Of a stretch of 64,000 nucleotides of DNA, positions 1 through 11,600 are shown in pieces (the first letter of the stretch is position 1; every line of letters begins with the position of its first letter). The DNA lies in contig OW804094.1 in NCBI GenBank assembly GCA_942159475.1, positions 15,249,708 through 15,313,707 on the forward strand. The letters run 5' to 3'. Below the pieces are notes generated by a model. That model was not told where the DNA came from. It did not search any database and saw only the letters and a list, made by a program, of their open reading frames with translations. The translations under genes and the position numbers were made by a program. This stretch comes from Sthenelais limicola (lineage: Eukaryota; Annelida; Polychaeta; Phyllodocida; Sigalionidae).

Positions 1-115
1 TAATTGGTAATAATATTGCGATTTTGTTGAGGTGGTACAAAATGTCATGGTAAAGACATAGACGTTTTGAAATTAACTGGTTCAATAGGAAGAACCTCAC
101 GGTTTCGTGTATAAA

Positions 116-222
116 GGGCCTAATCCACTAAGCCGATTCTCATGCGATTTTGCGCCGCAGAGGCCTCTTTTGCACTAAATTCTGTGAGAATCGCATGACA
201 ATCGGCTTAGTGGGCTAGGGCC
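116..222. mobile_element. Family B hairpin MITE, copy 1
   Basis: About 107 bp, almost entirely an imperfect palindrome. The left arm reads GGGCCTAATCCACTAAGCCG and the right arm is its complement, with an inner GATTCTCATGCGATT / AATCGCATGA pair. The same sequence recurs at 2765, 18538, 37284 and 43167. Non-autonomous with no coding capacity. Confidence 0.85.
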
Positions 223-415
223 TTCATTTAAAAAAAAACTAACTGCTTAAAGCATGTGTCATAATGTATTATATTTGTGATATTAAAGATTGAGAAAATC
301 CATGGTGGATATAGCGTTTTCTTTTCATTTGAACCGTTTTAAATATGTATTGGCCTTTAATGAAATAGAAAATTGTTTTCGAGAGTCATTCTACTTCTAG
401 CATGCAAGGGCGAGA

Positions 416-819
416 TATGTGATGTGTTTCAGGAAAATGAGCCATAAGTCGCAAAATTGATATTTTACAAAGTGTTTTTTTCACAAGATCACATTATTCG
501 AATGTTCTGATTCTTGGAGAGTGTGTCACTTGTAGTTATGTCAATCGATGTATCAAATTTCAGGACAATCTATGTAATATATCCTTTCGTTTTAAAGGTC
601 CTCATATGGACTACATTTCGTTACTTTACTGTTAAGAAATATTGGAAACTTTTTTTTCAAAAACGAAAATATCAAACTTAAAATCTAGAAATACTCGTTG
701 TTTTATTAGACTGTTTACTATCATTGGAATCGGCTTGACCTCATCTTTTCAAATATAATGATATCTCAAAATCTATTTTTTGCGACTTATGACTCATTTT
801 CTTGAAACACATCACATAT
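416..819. mobile_element. Family A TIR element, copy 1
   Basis: Inverted terminal repeats of about 40 bp: left TGTGATGTGTTTCAGGAAAA, right its complement ending near 819. The interior is AT-rich. The next copies are at 6748, 9387, 21236, 23970, 27505, 33304 and 44100. No transposase is present, so this is a MITE-like element. Confidence 0.85.
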
Positions 820-1327
820 GTGTTTAGAACTACACTACAGCCTAATCCACCTATACATGCATTGTGTAGAGATTACTTACACACATGGAGGTTCTATTTA
901 ATGTAAACCTTCACCCGTAACTACAGACGCTACAGTATTATACCTTACCTGGTATGGCCACCACATGTATGTATCCCGCCTATATGCGTTATCCAGGCCG
1001 AGAAAGCCTCAGGTATTCCAAAGCAGATCTTAGCTGGGCTTTCCCATCACAAATTCATCCTGAAACGCACTATATACGTATATCCTCAGGTATATTTAAC
1101 ACAAATGTACGACAGAGTGAAATTCCTTATTTTGATCGTTTTAGCTTGCTATTCTGGTGAAGATCGATAGAGCAGAAGGAGTAGAGAATGCGGTAGGTTG
1201 GTGTTGAAATTAAAATCCTTCACTCATTTGTTCTCTCTGTGTTTATTGGTGTTACAGCGGTGTCCCCACCTACCTTACCTACCTGCCTATGCTTGCCCAC
1301 CAAGACCGTACGCAATTCTTACCCAAA

Positions 1328-1410
1328 CCGAGCTGTTTCGCGCTACTCCACAGAGCAATGCTTTAACACCTGAATAGGTGATCACAGGTGTGGAGATCGC
1401 GAAACAGCTA
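1328..1410. repeat. Short hairpin
   Basis: Inverted arms AGCTGTTTCGCG and CGCGAAACAGCT enclose about 58 bp that contain a second small palindrome (AGGTGATCACAGGT). It may be a small foldback element. I recognised no second copy in the window. Confidence 0.5.
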
Positions 1411-1705
1411 CCTGAGCAACCCCCCAAATATTTTGATGCACGCGCGTGGATGGGCTAGGCTGACGGAGTGTTCGTCCTTACGTGTGTTGTGTGTATTGTA
1501 TTTATAAAGGCACATTACTGTAGGGAGTGCCAATCTGGAATAAGAGCACTCCCCAAACCACACACATACAACAATTACAGATCTCTCAAGACTTAAACGT
1601 CTTGATTTGATATTATTTTATCCACACATGCCTGCAACTTTCGAAACGTGTAACTAATTAGGAATACAAGGATTATAACGTAAAGGTATGTAGCTAGCAA
1701 GCTCT

Positions 1706-1860
1706 CATTCTCTCTCTCTCTCTCTGGGAGTCTCGCGTTCAATCATTAAGTCTCTCTCCCTCTGATCTCCCTCTCATCTGTCCTACTCCACTCTCATTTC
1801 CCTCACCATTTCCCCTATCTTCCATGTCTTCCCCCTTCCTCTCCATCTTTCTTCCTCTTC
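1706..1860. repeat. CT-rich low-complexity tract
   Basis: Runs of (TC)n followed by a degenerate pyrimidine-rich stretch (TCTCCCTC, TTTCCC). Simple-sequence DNA, with no sign of coding. Confidence 0.75.
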
Positions 1861-2764
1861 CCTATCATGCATGTACACACAGATAGAGTCAAGCTCAATC
1901 AATGGTGAAGAAGGCAGTGTATTGTGCATGCTACTACTGGGAGGCAATGCCTGGCCTAACAAACCTCAGGTGCATGCAATCTACATGATCAATAAGTTAG
2001 TTCAGTGCTCCACCACTCCTCCTCATCATGCACATTGGTAATTGGCTCTAAACATTGTCCGATGGTTTCCTTTCATAACTGTTTACTTCAGATCATCAAG
2101 TACATGTATGCACACTGAAAAAACAGTTAATGATCTATTTAGCTCACATTGCCCCTATTTTGTTGATAGATCACTCTACCATGTCCCACGTGTACGGCAA
2201 ATCAAAATACTGAGTTGTTATATAGTCAAGTATGTCTATAATTATGATTTAAAAAATATGTTTAATTATGAACTGTTATTGAACAGTTCCTGCTTATAAT
2301 TATTATTTGCAATTGGATGCCTTAAAATCTTATCTCATATGGAAGTGTATTTAATCTATAAAAAAACAATAACATTTCAACCATATTGATACTGAAAATA
2401 ATATGTAGGACACATTGCTCTTTGTTTCTTGTTCCTACCGTTTAGTGTCTTATAAATTATTCTGATATATAAGGTCTAATATAAATGCTGTTAGATGTTT
2501 CCCTCTCAGATTTTTACATGGTCATGCACTTAAAACAACGCCTTCATTTTATAAGTGTTACAAAATATTTTAAATCGAGCGATCGGGGAGAATATGTAAT
2601 TCTATATAATGCAATGTAGCATTGGTAAATAACTGGTTTGAACAATGAACACGGGTCTGTTAATCCCATAACATATCTATATGGACGTCAGATTATCTAC
2701 TCACTCAAAACATCAACATAGATTGCTTTGTTTATCTGGTATTTGATTGACTGGTTATAAAGTC

Positions 2765-2869
2765 TTAAGGGACTAGTCCACCAAACCGATTCTCATGCGA
2801 TTTTGCGCCGCAGCAGACAGAAAACCTGTGAGATTCGCATGAAAATCGGCTTAGTGGACTAGGCCCTTT
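2765..2869. mobile_element. Family B hairpin MITE, copy 2
   Basis: Same palindromic arms as copy 1 (GACTAGTCCACCAAACCGAT and complement), shortened in the loop. The left edge begins CTTAAGGG and the right edge ends CCCTTTA, close to a TTAA-type end. Confidence 0.8.
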
Positions 2870-3597
2870 ATAGTTATATGACAGAGTAAAGTATGTAGCA
2901 CAAGTACTGCTTTTAGAGGTTATTAAATCAATTCTGTCCCATTGTTCTTACAAATATTAAAATCAATGATGGGATACATTACTTATGTCACTGTCATCTG
3001 AAATTCACGATGGGAGAGATGGAAATGTGGGACTAGGGACTCCAGTACTTTTATGTATGATTCCCCATTCCTTATTTATTTCTCTCAGGCGAGTACAGTT
3101 GTCCCTTGTGAGTCAAAATTGGCTTAGATTTTACCACTGACATGAGTACATTAAGGCCTTCCCAAAACATTTGATTAACGAACAAAACATTGGATGAATG
3201 ATTCATTTCACCACATCGGGGAATGTTTGTGGTTCCTTGAAGATGTTGTGCCAAAATCTATCCTAAGTATGAGATATTAATAATGATTTTCTCCTAGGAA
3301 GGCCACCGTGTATACCAAGAGTCGAAATGTTGGATTCAATAAAAATGAAAACACAGCGAAATTTCCAGACGTGTGATCCACTAAACACTCTAGGTCCAAA
3401 CCCTTAAATCAGATAAGAATGGTATGTCAGCCTACCTCGCTAATCGGTTTTTTGTCCTAGAACTCAGCGTTTTAATGGGAATATAATTACATTTTGCGGT
3501 CTTAATGGAATTATAATGACTCTTCGCGGTTTGATGCGAGAGGCTTTCCCTTCATTTGAAGGACTCTCTCAAGTTTAGGCCTAGCCTGTAAATTACT

Positions 3598-3599
<2 letters not shown>

Positions 3600-3657
<58 letters not shown>
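3600..3657. repeat. (TA)n microsatellite
   Basis: About 29 uninterrupted TA dinucleotides. The length is probably variable and prone to assembly error. Confidence 0.95.
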
Positions 3658-3659
<2 letters not shown>

Positions 3660-3748
3660 ATTTGTATGATATACCCAAAATTCATTACTGGAGATTACTG
3701 AGCTGGTTATCGACCACAACACGATATTATTTGTCTCATTTACTGGCT

Positions 3749-3794
3749 CACCTACATCTAGCTATGAGCTGTGATACACAACCCATTATGTAGT
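3749..3794 (+). repeat. Diverged single copy of a 51-bp unit
   Basis: Contains CCTACATCTAGCTATGAGC and ACACAACCCATTATGTAGTC, matching the tandem pair about 730 bp downstream at 4482. It shows the unit existed before that local duplication. Confidence 0.75.
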
Positions 3795-4481
3795 CGGCTC
3801 TTATCATAACTAGGTGCCTGGTACAATGGTACAAAAACATGATTATAATTACTTTATTATACGCCAGAGCTGTATGAGAGGTGCAATAAAGGGGGTGCAA
3901 TAAAAATATTCATAATATTGGACACGGACCATAAACATTACAATTTGTCTGATGGTATCTTTAGGGAAATGATTTGCTTTTTGCTTTCCCTTTTTGCTTT
4001 CCCTCCAACCTCCAACTATATATTGATGATTGTAATATCATACAAAATGCTTTACACCACCATGTTGTTTTATCACTCGTGGGACCCCCTGTTTGAACAT
4101 TATACAGTTGGTGTCAAAAAACAAAAGATATTTCATGTATATACCGATTATAGTACTGATTGTGAAAAAGTCAATATTCTTTTGTCTGTATCGAGTATGA
4201 TTTTGATTTGATTTATAAAATATCTTTATTCAGGACTTAAGACATTACATCACTGATGCTATTCTCAGAAATGCCTGATGTTACAAAAAAGTGTTACAAT
4301 ACTATGGAACATATTCCGCGAGATGACAAATGCAGAAGTTATTAATGATAAGAAGAGATAATCTCAGTAATATAAATTATACACCATTTGAAGGAATATA
4401 TGTAATTAAGTTACGTAAAGACAGTAGTACACAACATCAATTTGTGGGCATACACATGATATCAAGACAAACAATAGTAAA

Positions 4482-4583
4482 CAGGTAACCTACATCTAGC
4501 TATGAGCAATGATACACAACCCATTATGTAGTCAGGTAACCTACATCTAGCTATGAGCAATGATACACAACCCATTATGTAGT
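4482..4583 (+). repeat. 51-bp tandem duplication, two copies
   Basis: Two back-to-back copies with period 51 (4482-4532 and 4533-4583), identical as far as I can read. Both begin CAGGTAACCTACATC. Near-identity implies recent duplication. Confidence 0.9.
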
Positions 4584-5404
4584 CAGGTAGTCTGGGCAGT
4601 TTCAAATATAAAAACAGTTGTTAAAAACATAAGTATAGCGTCGTGCTCTATGAGAAATCCGTTGGGTATTACATATTTATGTCAAAAAAAAAGATTAGTA
4701 TTTGTACATTCAGAAAACAATCAAACAAAGCGATCAGGTCAATCTATTGCATATGTATGGAAGTCTGTACACTGACAAACAAACAAAAAACAGTCAAATT
4801 CTCACAAGCATACCACAAAAAAAAAAAAAGACTCAGAGAGGGCGATCGAACGAGCTAAGAAAAAGCAAACAAAATCAGTCAAGGTTGTACAACTAAAGAA
4901 AAGGAATCACAGTATCTTCTACATTTCAATTCTGCCAGAGTTTATAAAACCATCTAAGTAATGTTTTTTAGGAGCGTTTTTAAAGGATTTGCTATCCTCC
5001 ACTAATCTAATTCTTTCCGGCAATCGGTTCCAAGAACCAGTTAGTCGCCCCAGCATGCTTCTCTTAAGTATAGTATATGACTTAAATGTTTAGATTATTT
5101 TTAGATGTATGCTTTTGATCTGTGTATCTCGTGAAAATATCGCCATGTCAACAACTGAGTACAAATAAAATTTATTAAAAAACAAACAACTCATAGATAC
5201 TTGATGGGGAAGTAGAATCAGGGAGGTGGTAGAATTAAGAAAAACAAAGACTTATATTTCAATATTCTTTGCTCAATTAGGCAAACTAGTGAATGGAACG
5301 CCGAAAATCGATTTGATGATGTCTAATGTTGTCTTCATTTATAAGAATTGGAGATGTGTGTGTCCCTATCTTTTCACAATTTCTTTTTAACCTTCCAGAT
5401 CACG

Positions 5405-5617
5405 ATGGCCACTACAAGCTCAGCCGGCCTCTTCTCCACCACCCCACCCTTCTACACTGAGTCCTTATGCTTTCCCTACGACATAGAAGTCGCCAAGAGC
5501 TTCTTTGAGAGTGACCCTCTCATCTCTGGGTTAGCCCTGTTGGTGGGGATCATCGTGGGGGGTCTACTCGGCGTCTGCTGCTCCTACTTGTGCCTCAAGG
5601 ACATCACCAGGAGCAAG
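5405..5617 (+). CDS. EVC2-like exon 1 (residues 1-71, membrane segment)
   Basis: Encodes a Thr/Ser-rich start, then a hydrophobic Gly/Val/Leu span (about 39-64) followed by CLKDITRSK. The donor GTGAGA is at 5618, phase 0. The frame stays open upstream to about 5348, but the ...TTAACCTTCCAG at 5385-5398 resembles an acceptor, so the true 5' end of the exon is probably 5399. Confidence 0.8.
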
Positions 5618-8600
5618 GTGAGAATCTGGGATGTTTATTGCCTCTTTTGAATAGTGAGATTCAGCAAGTCGAACCTATACGTAAACGTAAACATATATCC
5701 GTATCTCTGATATACAAACATACATGAAAAAAAAGAAAGAAAGAAAGAGGTTCAGCAAAACATGGCGGGAAAAACGCAACATAACATATCAAGCAAAATG
5801 TTTCATCTCACAATACAAGAGGTTCAGCTGAGATATTACAGCCACAAAAAAGATACGGATACGGTTACGTAATTGAGATAGGTTTGTTTGCGGAACCTCT
5901 CTATTGGCACCTATAACTACGTACTACATGTTTTCGTCAGCCCCCAAATGGGCCTTTTATATAAGATGTCCCACTCTGGGAAAACAGGGATTTTCTGGGC
6001 TTGGAAATGATTTTAATATCTAGATTAAAGTTTGAAGACCTAGTATAGCAAATGCATATTGTATTAATAATTAATTTGTTAATATCATTTGAATATCATC
6101 ACTGTTACCACAATTATTATAATGTGATAAAAAGATTATACATCTCAAAAGGGAAATGGAAATAAAATAATACTAGGGGCGAAAATCTGTCTGTGATATT
6201 CTGTGTAATTAATTTTTGGGATGTTTGATACCTAAAAGATGAATCTTTATTAATGTTTTGGTTTCAATTATAACCTTAAACTCACTGCCATATTCTTTTT
6301 CGCTGTGATTTCTTAATGGCTTTGTCTGTCTGTTCAGCAACAAATGTTGTGAATGTGAATACAAACTGTTTAAATGTTTATTTTCTAACAAAGAAGAAAC
6401 TAATTACTGATTTTGCATATCACTTGCTTCTCTTTTGTGACTCCATCTTGTCAATTCTTGGGTGACAATGCTTTATATGTTGCCAATTGTTCACGTTTTT
6501 TCACATTAATTTGCAGTTCGCTTTTGCTCAAGTGAGTTTCCTTTGCCCCCATACTACCTAGTATTATAATCTAGGAAATTTAATGATTGTGTGCATTTCT
6601 TCTGTCAATGAAGAGACTTTGGGGAGAATACTTTTAGATTCTGGAAGGACCCAGGCTAATTTGGGGATTCTGATTGGCTGAGCAGTCAAAAAGCTCTGGT
6701 TTGGGGCCCAGAGGCATGAGAGTGTTGTGGGTTCCAACCTTGGTATATATGATCTGTTTTAAGAAAATGAGTCACAAGTCGCAAAATTGTTATTTTTCAA
6801 AGTGATTTATTCACATGATATATTCGTGGGAATGTTTTAATTCTTGGGATGCTTAACGCCTCTTGTAGCCTGAATACATGCATCAAATTTCAGGACAGTG
6901 TAATAAATATATTCATGTATTTCTATGGTCAGCGTAATGAATATATTTAGCTACTTTACTAGTAATTGCTCACCTCAAAATACTGCAAACCTTGTTTTCA
7001 ATGATAAAAATATAACAGTTAAAGTATAGAAATGCATATTAAATGTCGTACTGTTTACTATTATTTAGAATCGGCTTGATCTCATCTTTTCAAATATAAT
7101 ATCTCAAAAATAATGCATTTTTTGCGACTTATGACTCATTTTCCTAGAACACATCACATATATATGGCCGCAATTTCAGCTCCTCTTCCCGGGTAGAGTA
7201 TTAATTAGGGACAGACCAGCTGTATGAGCTGCTTAATAATGCTTAAAAACTGCCTACCCTCCAAACCCCGAATGTCCGATGTCCTGTAAGATAAACCTAG
7301 GGCAGTCCTATAACTGAATCAATAATTTATAATGATGCAAACAATTACAGAGGGGTCCTCACAGAATCTATTTTAAGAGTGTGGAAAATTCATAGAGTTA
7401 AGAAATATAAGAATGTAAATATATCTTATGAAGGGTGGTATTTCTTTTACTGATAAATACTTAAGATGTGTGTTAAAATATATAATTGTGTGATCTCTCT
7501 ATTGCATATTTTCGATAAATATACGCATCATATAACATTATATAGGGATCAATCTGTGAGGTAGGATGGCATAAGAGGCGAGGTGAATGACCGTACAAGC
7601 ACGGACTGTTCTTTGTCCAGAAATCAACTCTACCATTCTTTATAGTTTACAGTCAGGAATTATAATCATACATAATATATTATACTGTTATGTCATGCCG
7701 CACATAGACGAGAGAGAGAGGGGGGGGGGGGGGGTGAAGGAAAGTGAGAGAGAAGAAAGAGTTAGATAGAACATGATATTATATAGGACCAAACCCCCAA
7801 TCAAGGCCTAATTTGAACAGGTAAATACAAGTAGAGGCAGCAGAAAAGCTTTTTCTTTATCAACCTTAGCTTTTACGCTACCTGTGGTAACTTGTCTTTT
7901 ACATACCAAATACTGAGAAGCTAAGCTAATCTTATTATAAGGAGAATGACCTGATACCACTCCCCATAATAGGCCTCCTCAACTAGAGTAACGACATGTA
8001 TATTAGGCACACTGCCCACTAATCTTCCTGGATATATGAGTCAGATTCTCAGAAAATGTACAATTAACAGCTCTACACATTTAGGAAATTCTACTAAATT
8101 AGCCTGAAAAATGGTGAATACCGGGTATATCTGAGTATATTTGGTATCGCGTTGATTTAAAGTATCAGTTCTGTTATGTTAAACTGCATTTTGAAGCTCA
8201 TTTTTGTCTTAAATGTGGGTTATTTGAGAGGATTGTTGAAGGTGAATTGTACATTTTCTGTAAATCTGACCCATATGTATATCTGATAGAATCTACCAAC
8301 AAAGCCACCACGAAAGCTCGATTAAACCATTGCTATAATAAATCTATCTGTAAACCCTACATATAATTATCATAATTATAAACTATTGCTATAATAAATT
8401 CCACATTATAATTCAGTCATCAGATAAACACATCGCGCCATACTCTAGGCCAATATGACTAACGGAGAGCCCATTTGCTACAATTACCATCAAGTTTCAG
8501 ACGAAGGCTGGTATATTAATAACTAATATGGGATGATGCCGCACTACAATTTGTGTTATTGATTGTGCTAGGTGAGGCATTCATACATAATTTATTGTAG

Positions 8601-11600
8601 TCAGCCCTACGCCTATCTACTGCTTGATATACATATCTCCCAAACGTGTGTGTGGACTATAGGCCACCCAGATATATGTGGGTCAGATTTTCAGAAAATG
8701 TACAATTCGCCTTCACCAATCTTCTCAAATAACCCAAATTCCAGACGAAAATAAAGTTCAAAATACAGTTTAACCTAACCAAACAGAATGCTAGAATCAC
8801 TGCAATGCAGAATATACTCGAATTTACCTAATATTGGCGATATTGCAGTCTAATTTAGTAGAATTTTCTAAATGTGTACAGCTGCCAATTGTACATTTTC
8901 TGAAAATCTGACCCTCGTAGTCAAGATCGTTACGCAATTTATAGTGTATTTTGTGTCAGATTTTATCACTAACTGGAACAGTCTATAGGCAGAGACTTAA
9001 AGGATTAATAACCTCCATTTCAGGCCTACTGGTGCATTTTTTCCTATAATCCCTTGGCGAATACAGAGATGAATTCTCGGGGGCATTTTGAAAATCCATC
9101 CCTAGTTGGTATCCCTAGAAAAAATAATTAGCACAACCATGCAGCCGTGCCCTGCTGCTTTGCTCACTATCCGGTAGGGGGACCAACGCATTACATAACA
9201 TTACGTAACATATATATAATAAAATGCATAAAGGAACCCACTTTAATTAATTATTGAGAACATATCCCACCATATACTAGACGCCCCATGTGGAGTTCCT
9301 CGGTTCATATCATATGTAACCAGCCGTGTCTATTCATGGGCACTGATCAATAACGTGGATCGTCTCCCACTCCACCCAATATGCTATATGTGATGTGTTT
9401 CAGGAATGTGAGTCACAAGTCGCAAAATTGCTACTTTTCAAGTGCTTTATTCACACGATCTCTTTGTTAGAATATTCTAATTTTCGGGGTGCTTAGTGCC
9501 GTCAGTTGTAGAAATATATGTACCAAATTTCAAGACTGTGTAATAAATGTATCCTTGTGTTTCTAAGGTCATCCTATGGCGTATATTTAGTTACTTTACT
9601 GTTAATTACCCACCCAGAAATATATCAAACCTTTTTTTTCAAAGATAAAAATATCAAACTTAAAATGTGGAAATATTTGATAGCTGTCCTAATGTTTACT
9701 ATCATTAGAATCGGCTTGATCTCATCTTTTCAAATATGATGACATCTCAAAATCCATGTTTTGCGACTTGTGACTCATTTTCCTGTAACACATCACATAT
9801 GATTATATGGAATTGACCGTTAAACATTTATTGTTTCATCTACAATGTCCATAATAAGAATTGTGACCAGAAGAGAGAGAACCCTCTAGGGAAAGTCAAT
9901 CTAATTTTGATGGGGTGTTAGATGTCCGTTTATTTTGAGCGGAATCAATGCCTGTGAAAAATTATAATAGGAACACATGAGTGCATGGTAATTTCTGCCA
10001 CAGTTTGATATGGCAATCAAAGTTGGTAGTTTCGTATTGTGATTAGACTTGCTTAGTCTTTGATATTTTTTGATTTTTTATAAACAAAAGTTTAATCATA
10101 ATCACAATTAAGACAGTCCACTCCCCGTGCCTAGACTTGCACTAGGGCTCTATAAACAACTGCAGTCTTAGCAGACGAGGGCTATATAGTCTATATTGTG
10201 ATGTCACCAGAGGGATAGCTAGGTGGTGATAGTAGACTAACAGCCTGAATTCTTCTTACTTTCCCTTTAATTTCTGATGGCAATTAAGTAATAATATAAA
10301 TGCCTCTATTATAGATGTAACATATTTGCGAACAATGCCTCTTCATATTGATCTTGAAACCTTTCCAATGGAGGCTTCCTGACGTGGTCACTTTCCTCTA
10401 CAGTAATGATTTCTAAATTGCTGATGGTTGCAAGAATGATTGTGTTGTGTGCCATATGAAATACTGTCTCCTTTATTCATATCTCCATGTGTTCTATATA
10501 TATTTGTTCTTTCTGGAATCATAGTTCTCATTAACTTAAGCTAAAGATAACGATTCTCTCGTATACAGGAAGGAAACCAAATGATTCTTTACGGATCTGC
10601 TTTCAACGTAAGTTCATGGGGTGGTTGTTATGTTTTGTTTGGACAAGGTTTGTTTTTATAACATAATCTTATTATACTATTTCACCATGTTTCTTTACAC
10701 TCTTGGAACAAACGGTTCAGTGAACAATCCTCGAGGCGCTCTAGCTCATACAAGCTGGAGAACCTCTACAGAGGATTCTAGAAGGGACCTAATGGGATAT
10801 CCCCCTTGAAGACTCCAGAGAAAATCATAGGTGTTCTTAAGGTTTAGGCAAGTTTTTTTCGTAGCACTTGTAACAATTGTCACAAGCTATAAGCAGCTAA
10901 AATTACTCAAAATCGAAGAAGGTTGTCGCAATTCTGTGGTGATTGTTTTATTTATAGAAATTGAGTTATATATAGCTGTCTAATTGTTCTAGTACATAGC
11001 TTGCGACTATTTTCCCCTTTCCTATTACCAAAACTTGCCCAAGGCTTATGAATATCCACAGCATATCTCTATAGACGGAGGAATATGTCCTTTTCTCAAG
11101 CTATATACAAAATTGGCTTTTTATAGAATCTTTGCTTGGGCCCCCATTTCTAAGAGTGTGTGTTTTGGTGAGCACCATGGCACTGTTATGGGTTGTTTTC
11201 TATATTGACCTTTATTTTATTAACTTCTTTTGTTGCTTGTTATAACCCTAGGGTTGGGTAAGTATATCTATACGATGCTATTATGCAAACCAGCATGTGT
11301 AATCGCCATCTCAAGTATTTAGTAGTTCGAGAATACACTCTACACTCTATACTCGTCCTGTTGGCAGCAGCGCCGCATAGGGTTAACCATAGCAATGTTT
11401 ATTGCCAACAGGTCGAGTATAGAGTGTAGTGAACAATGGCTTGAAGGAAGAACCCCAGAAGTTCTATAGCTATTCTGTTCTTTAATAGCTTTTCAAATTT
11501 ATTTTCCATTATCCTAAATAAATTGATCTGAATACCTTTCCGAAAAATTTCTCATAACTTTTAAAATAAGGACTAAATGAAGCTCTAAAGAATTCCCAAG

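Larger units (their letters stand above)
1..5398. other. Non-coding region upstream of the EVC2-like gene
   Basis: I see no convincing coding exon here. Open frames are short, lack homology that I recognise and often overlap repeats. The region holds copies of families A and B, a small hairpin, a CT-rich tract, a long TA microsatellite and a 51-bp tandem repeat, each listed separately. A pyrimidine-rich stretch ending in AG at 5397-5398 looks like a splice acceptor, so one or more upstream non-coding (or coding) exons of the next gene may lie here. I could not identify them. Confidence 0.5.
5618..10568 (+). other. EVC2-like intron 1
   Basis: A 4.95-kb intron with no coding exon that I can support. 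It holds a tRNA-like SINE remnant, family A copies 2 and 3, an inverted pair of family D elements and a poly-G tract. Confidence 0.6.

Noticed and set aside
4560..4896. Three overlapping small frames
   Set aside because: A-rich, no homology, overlapping each other and the 51-bp repeat.
5348..5404. In-frame upstream Met giving a longer N-terminus for the EVC2-like protein
   Set aside because: The stretch contains a pyrimidine tract and AG typical of an acceptor; the ATG at 5405 has the better context. Not fully excluded.
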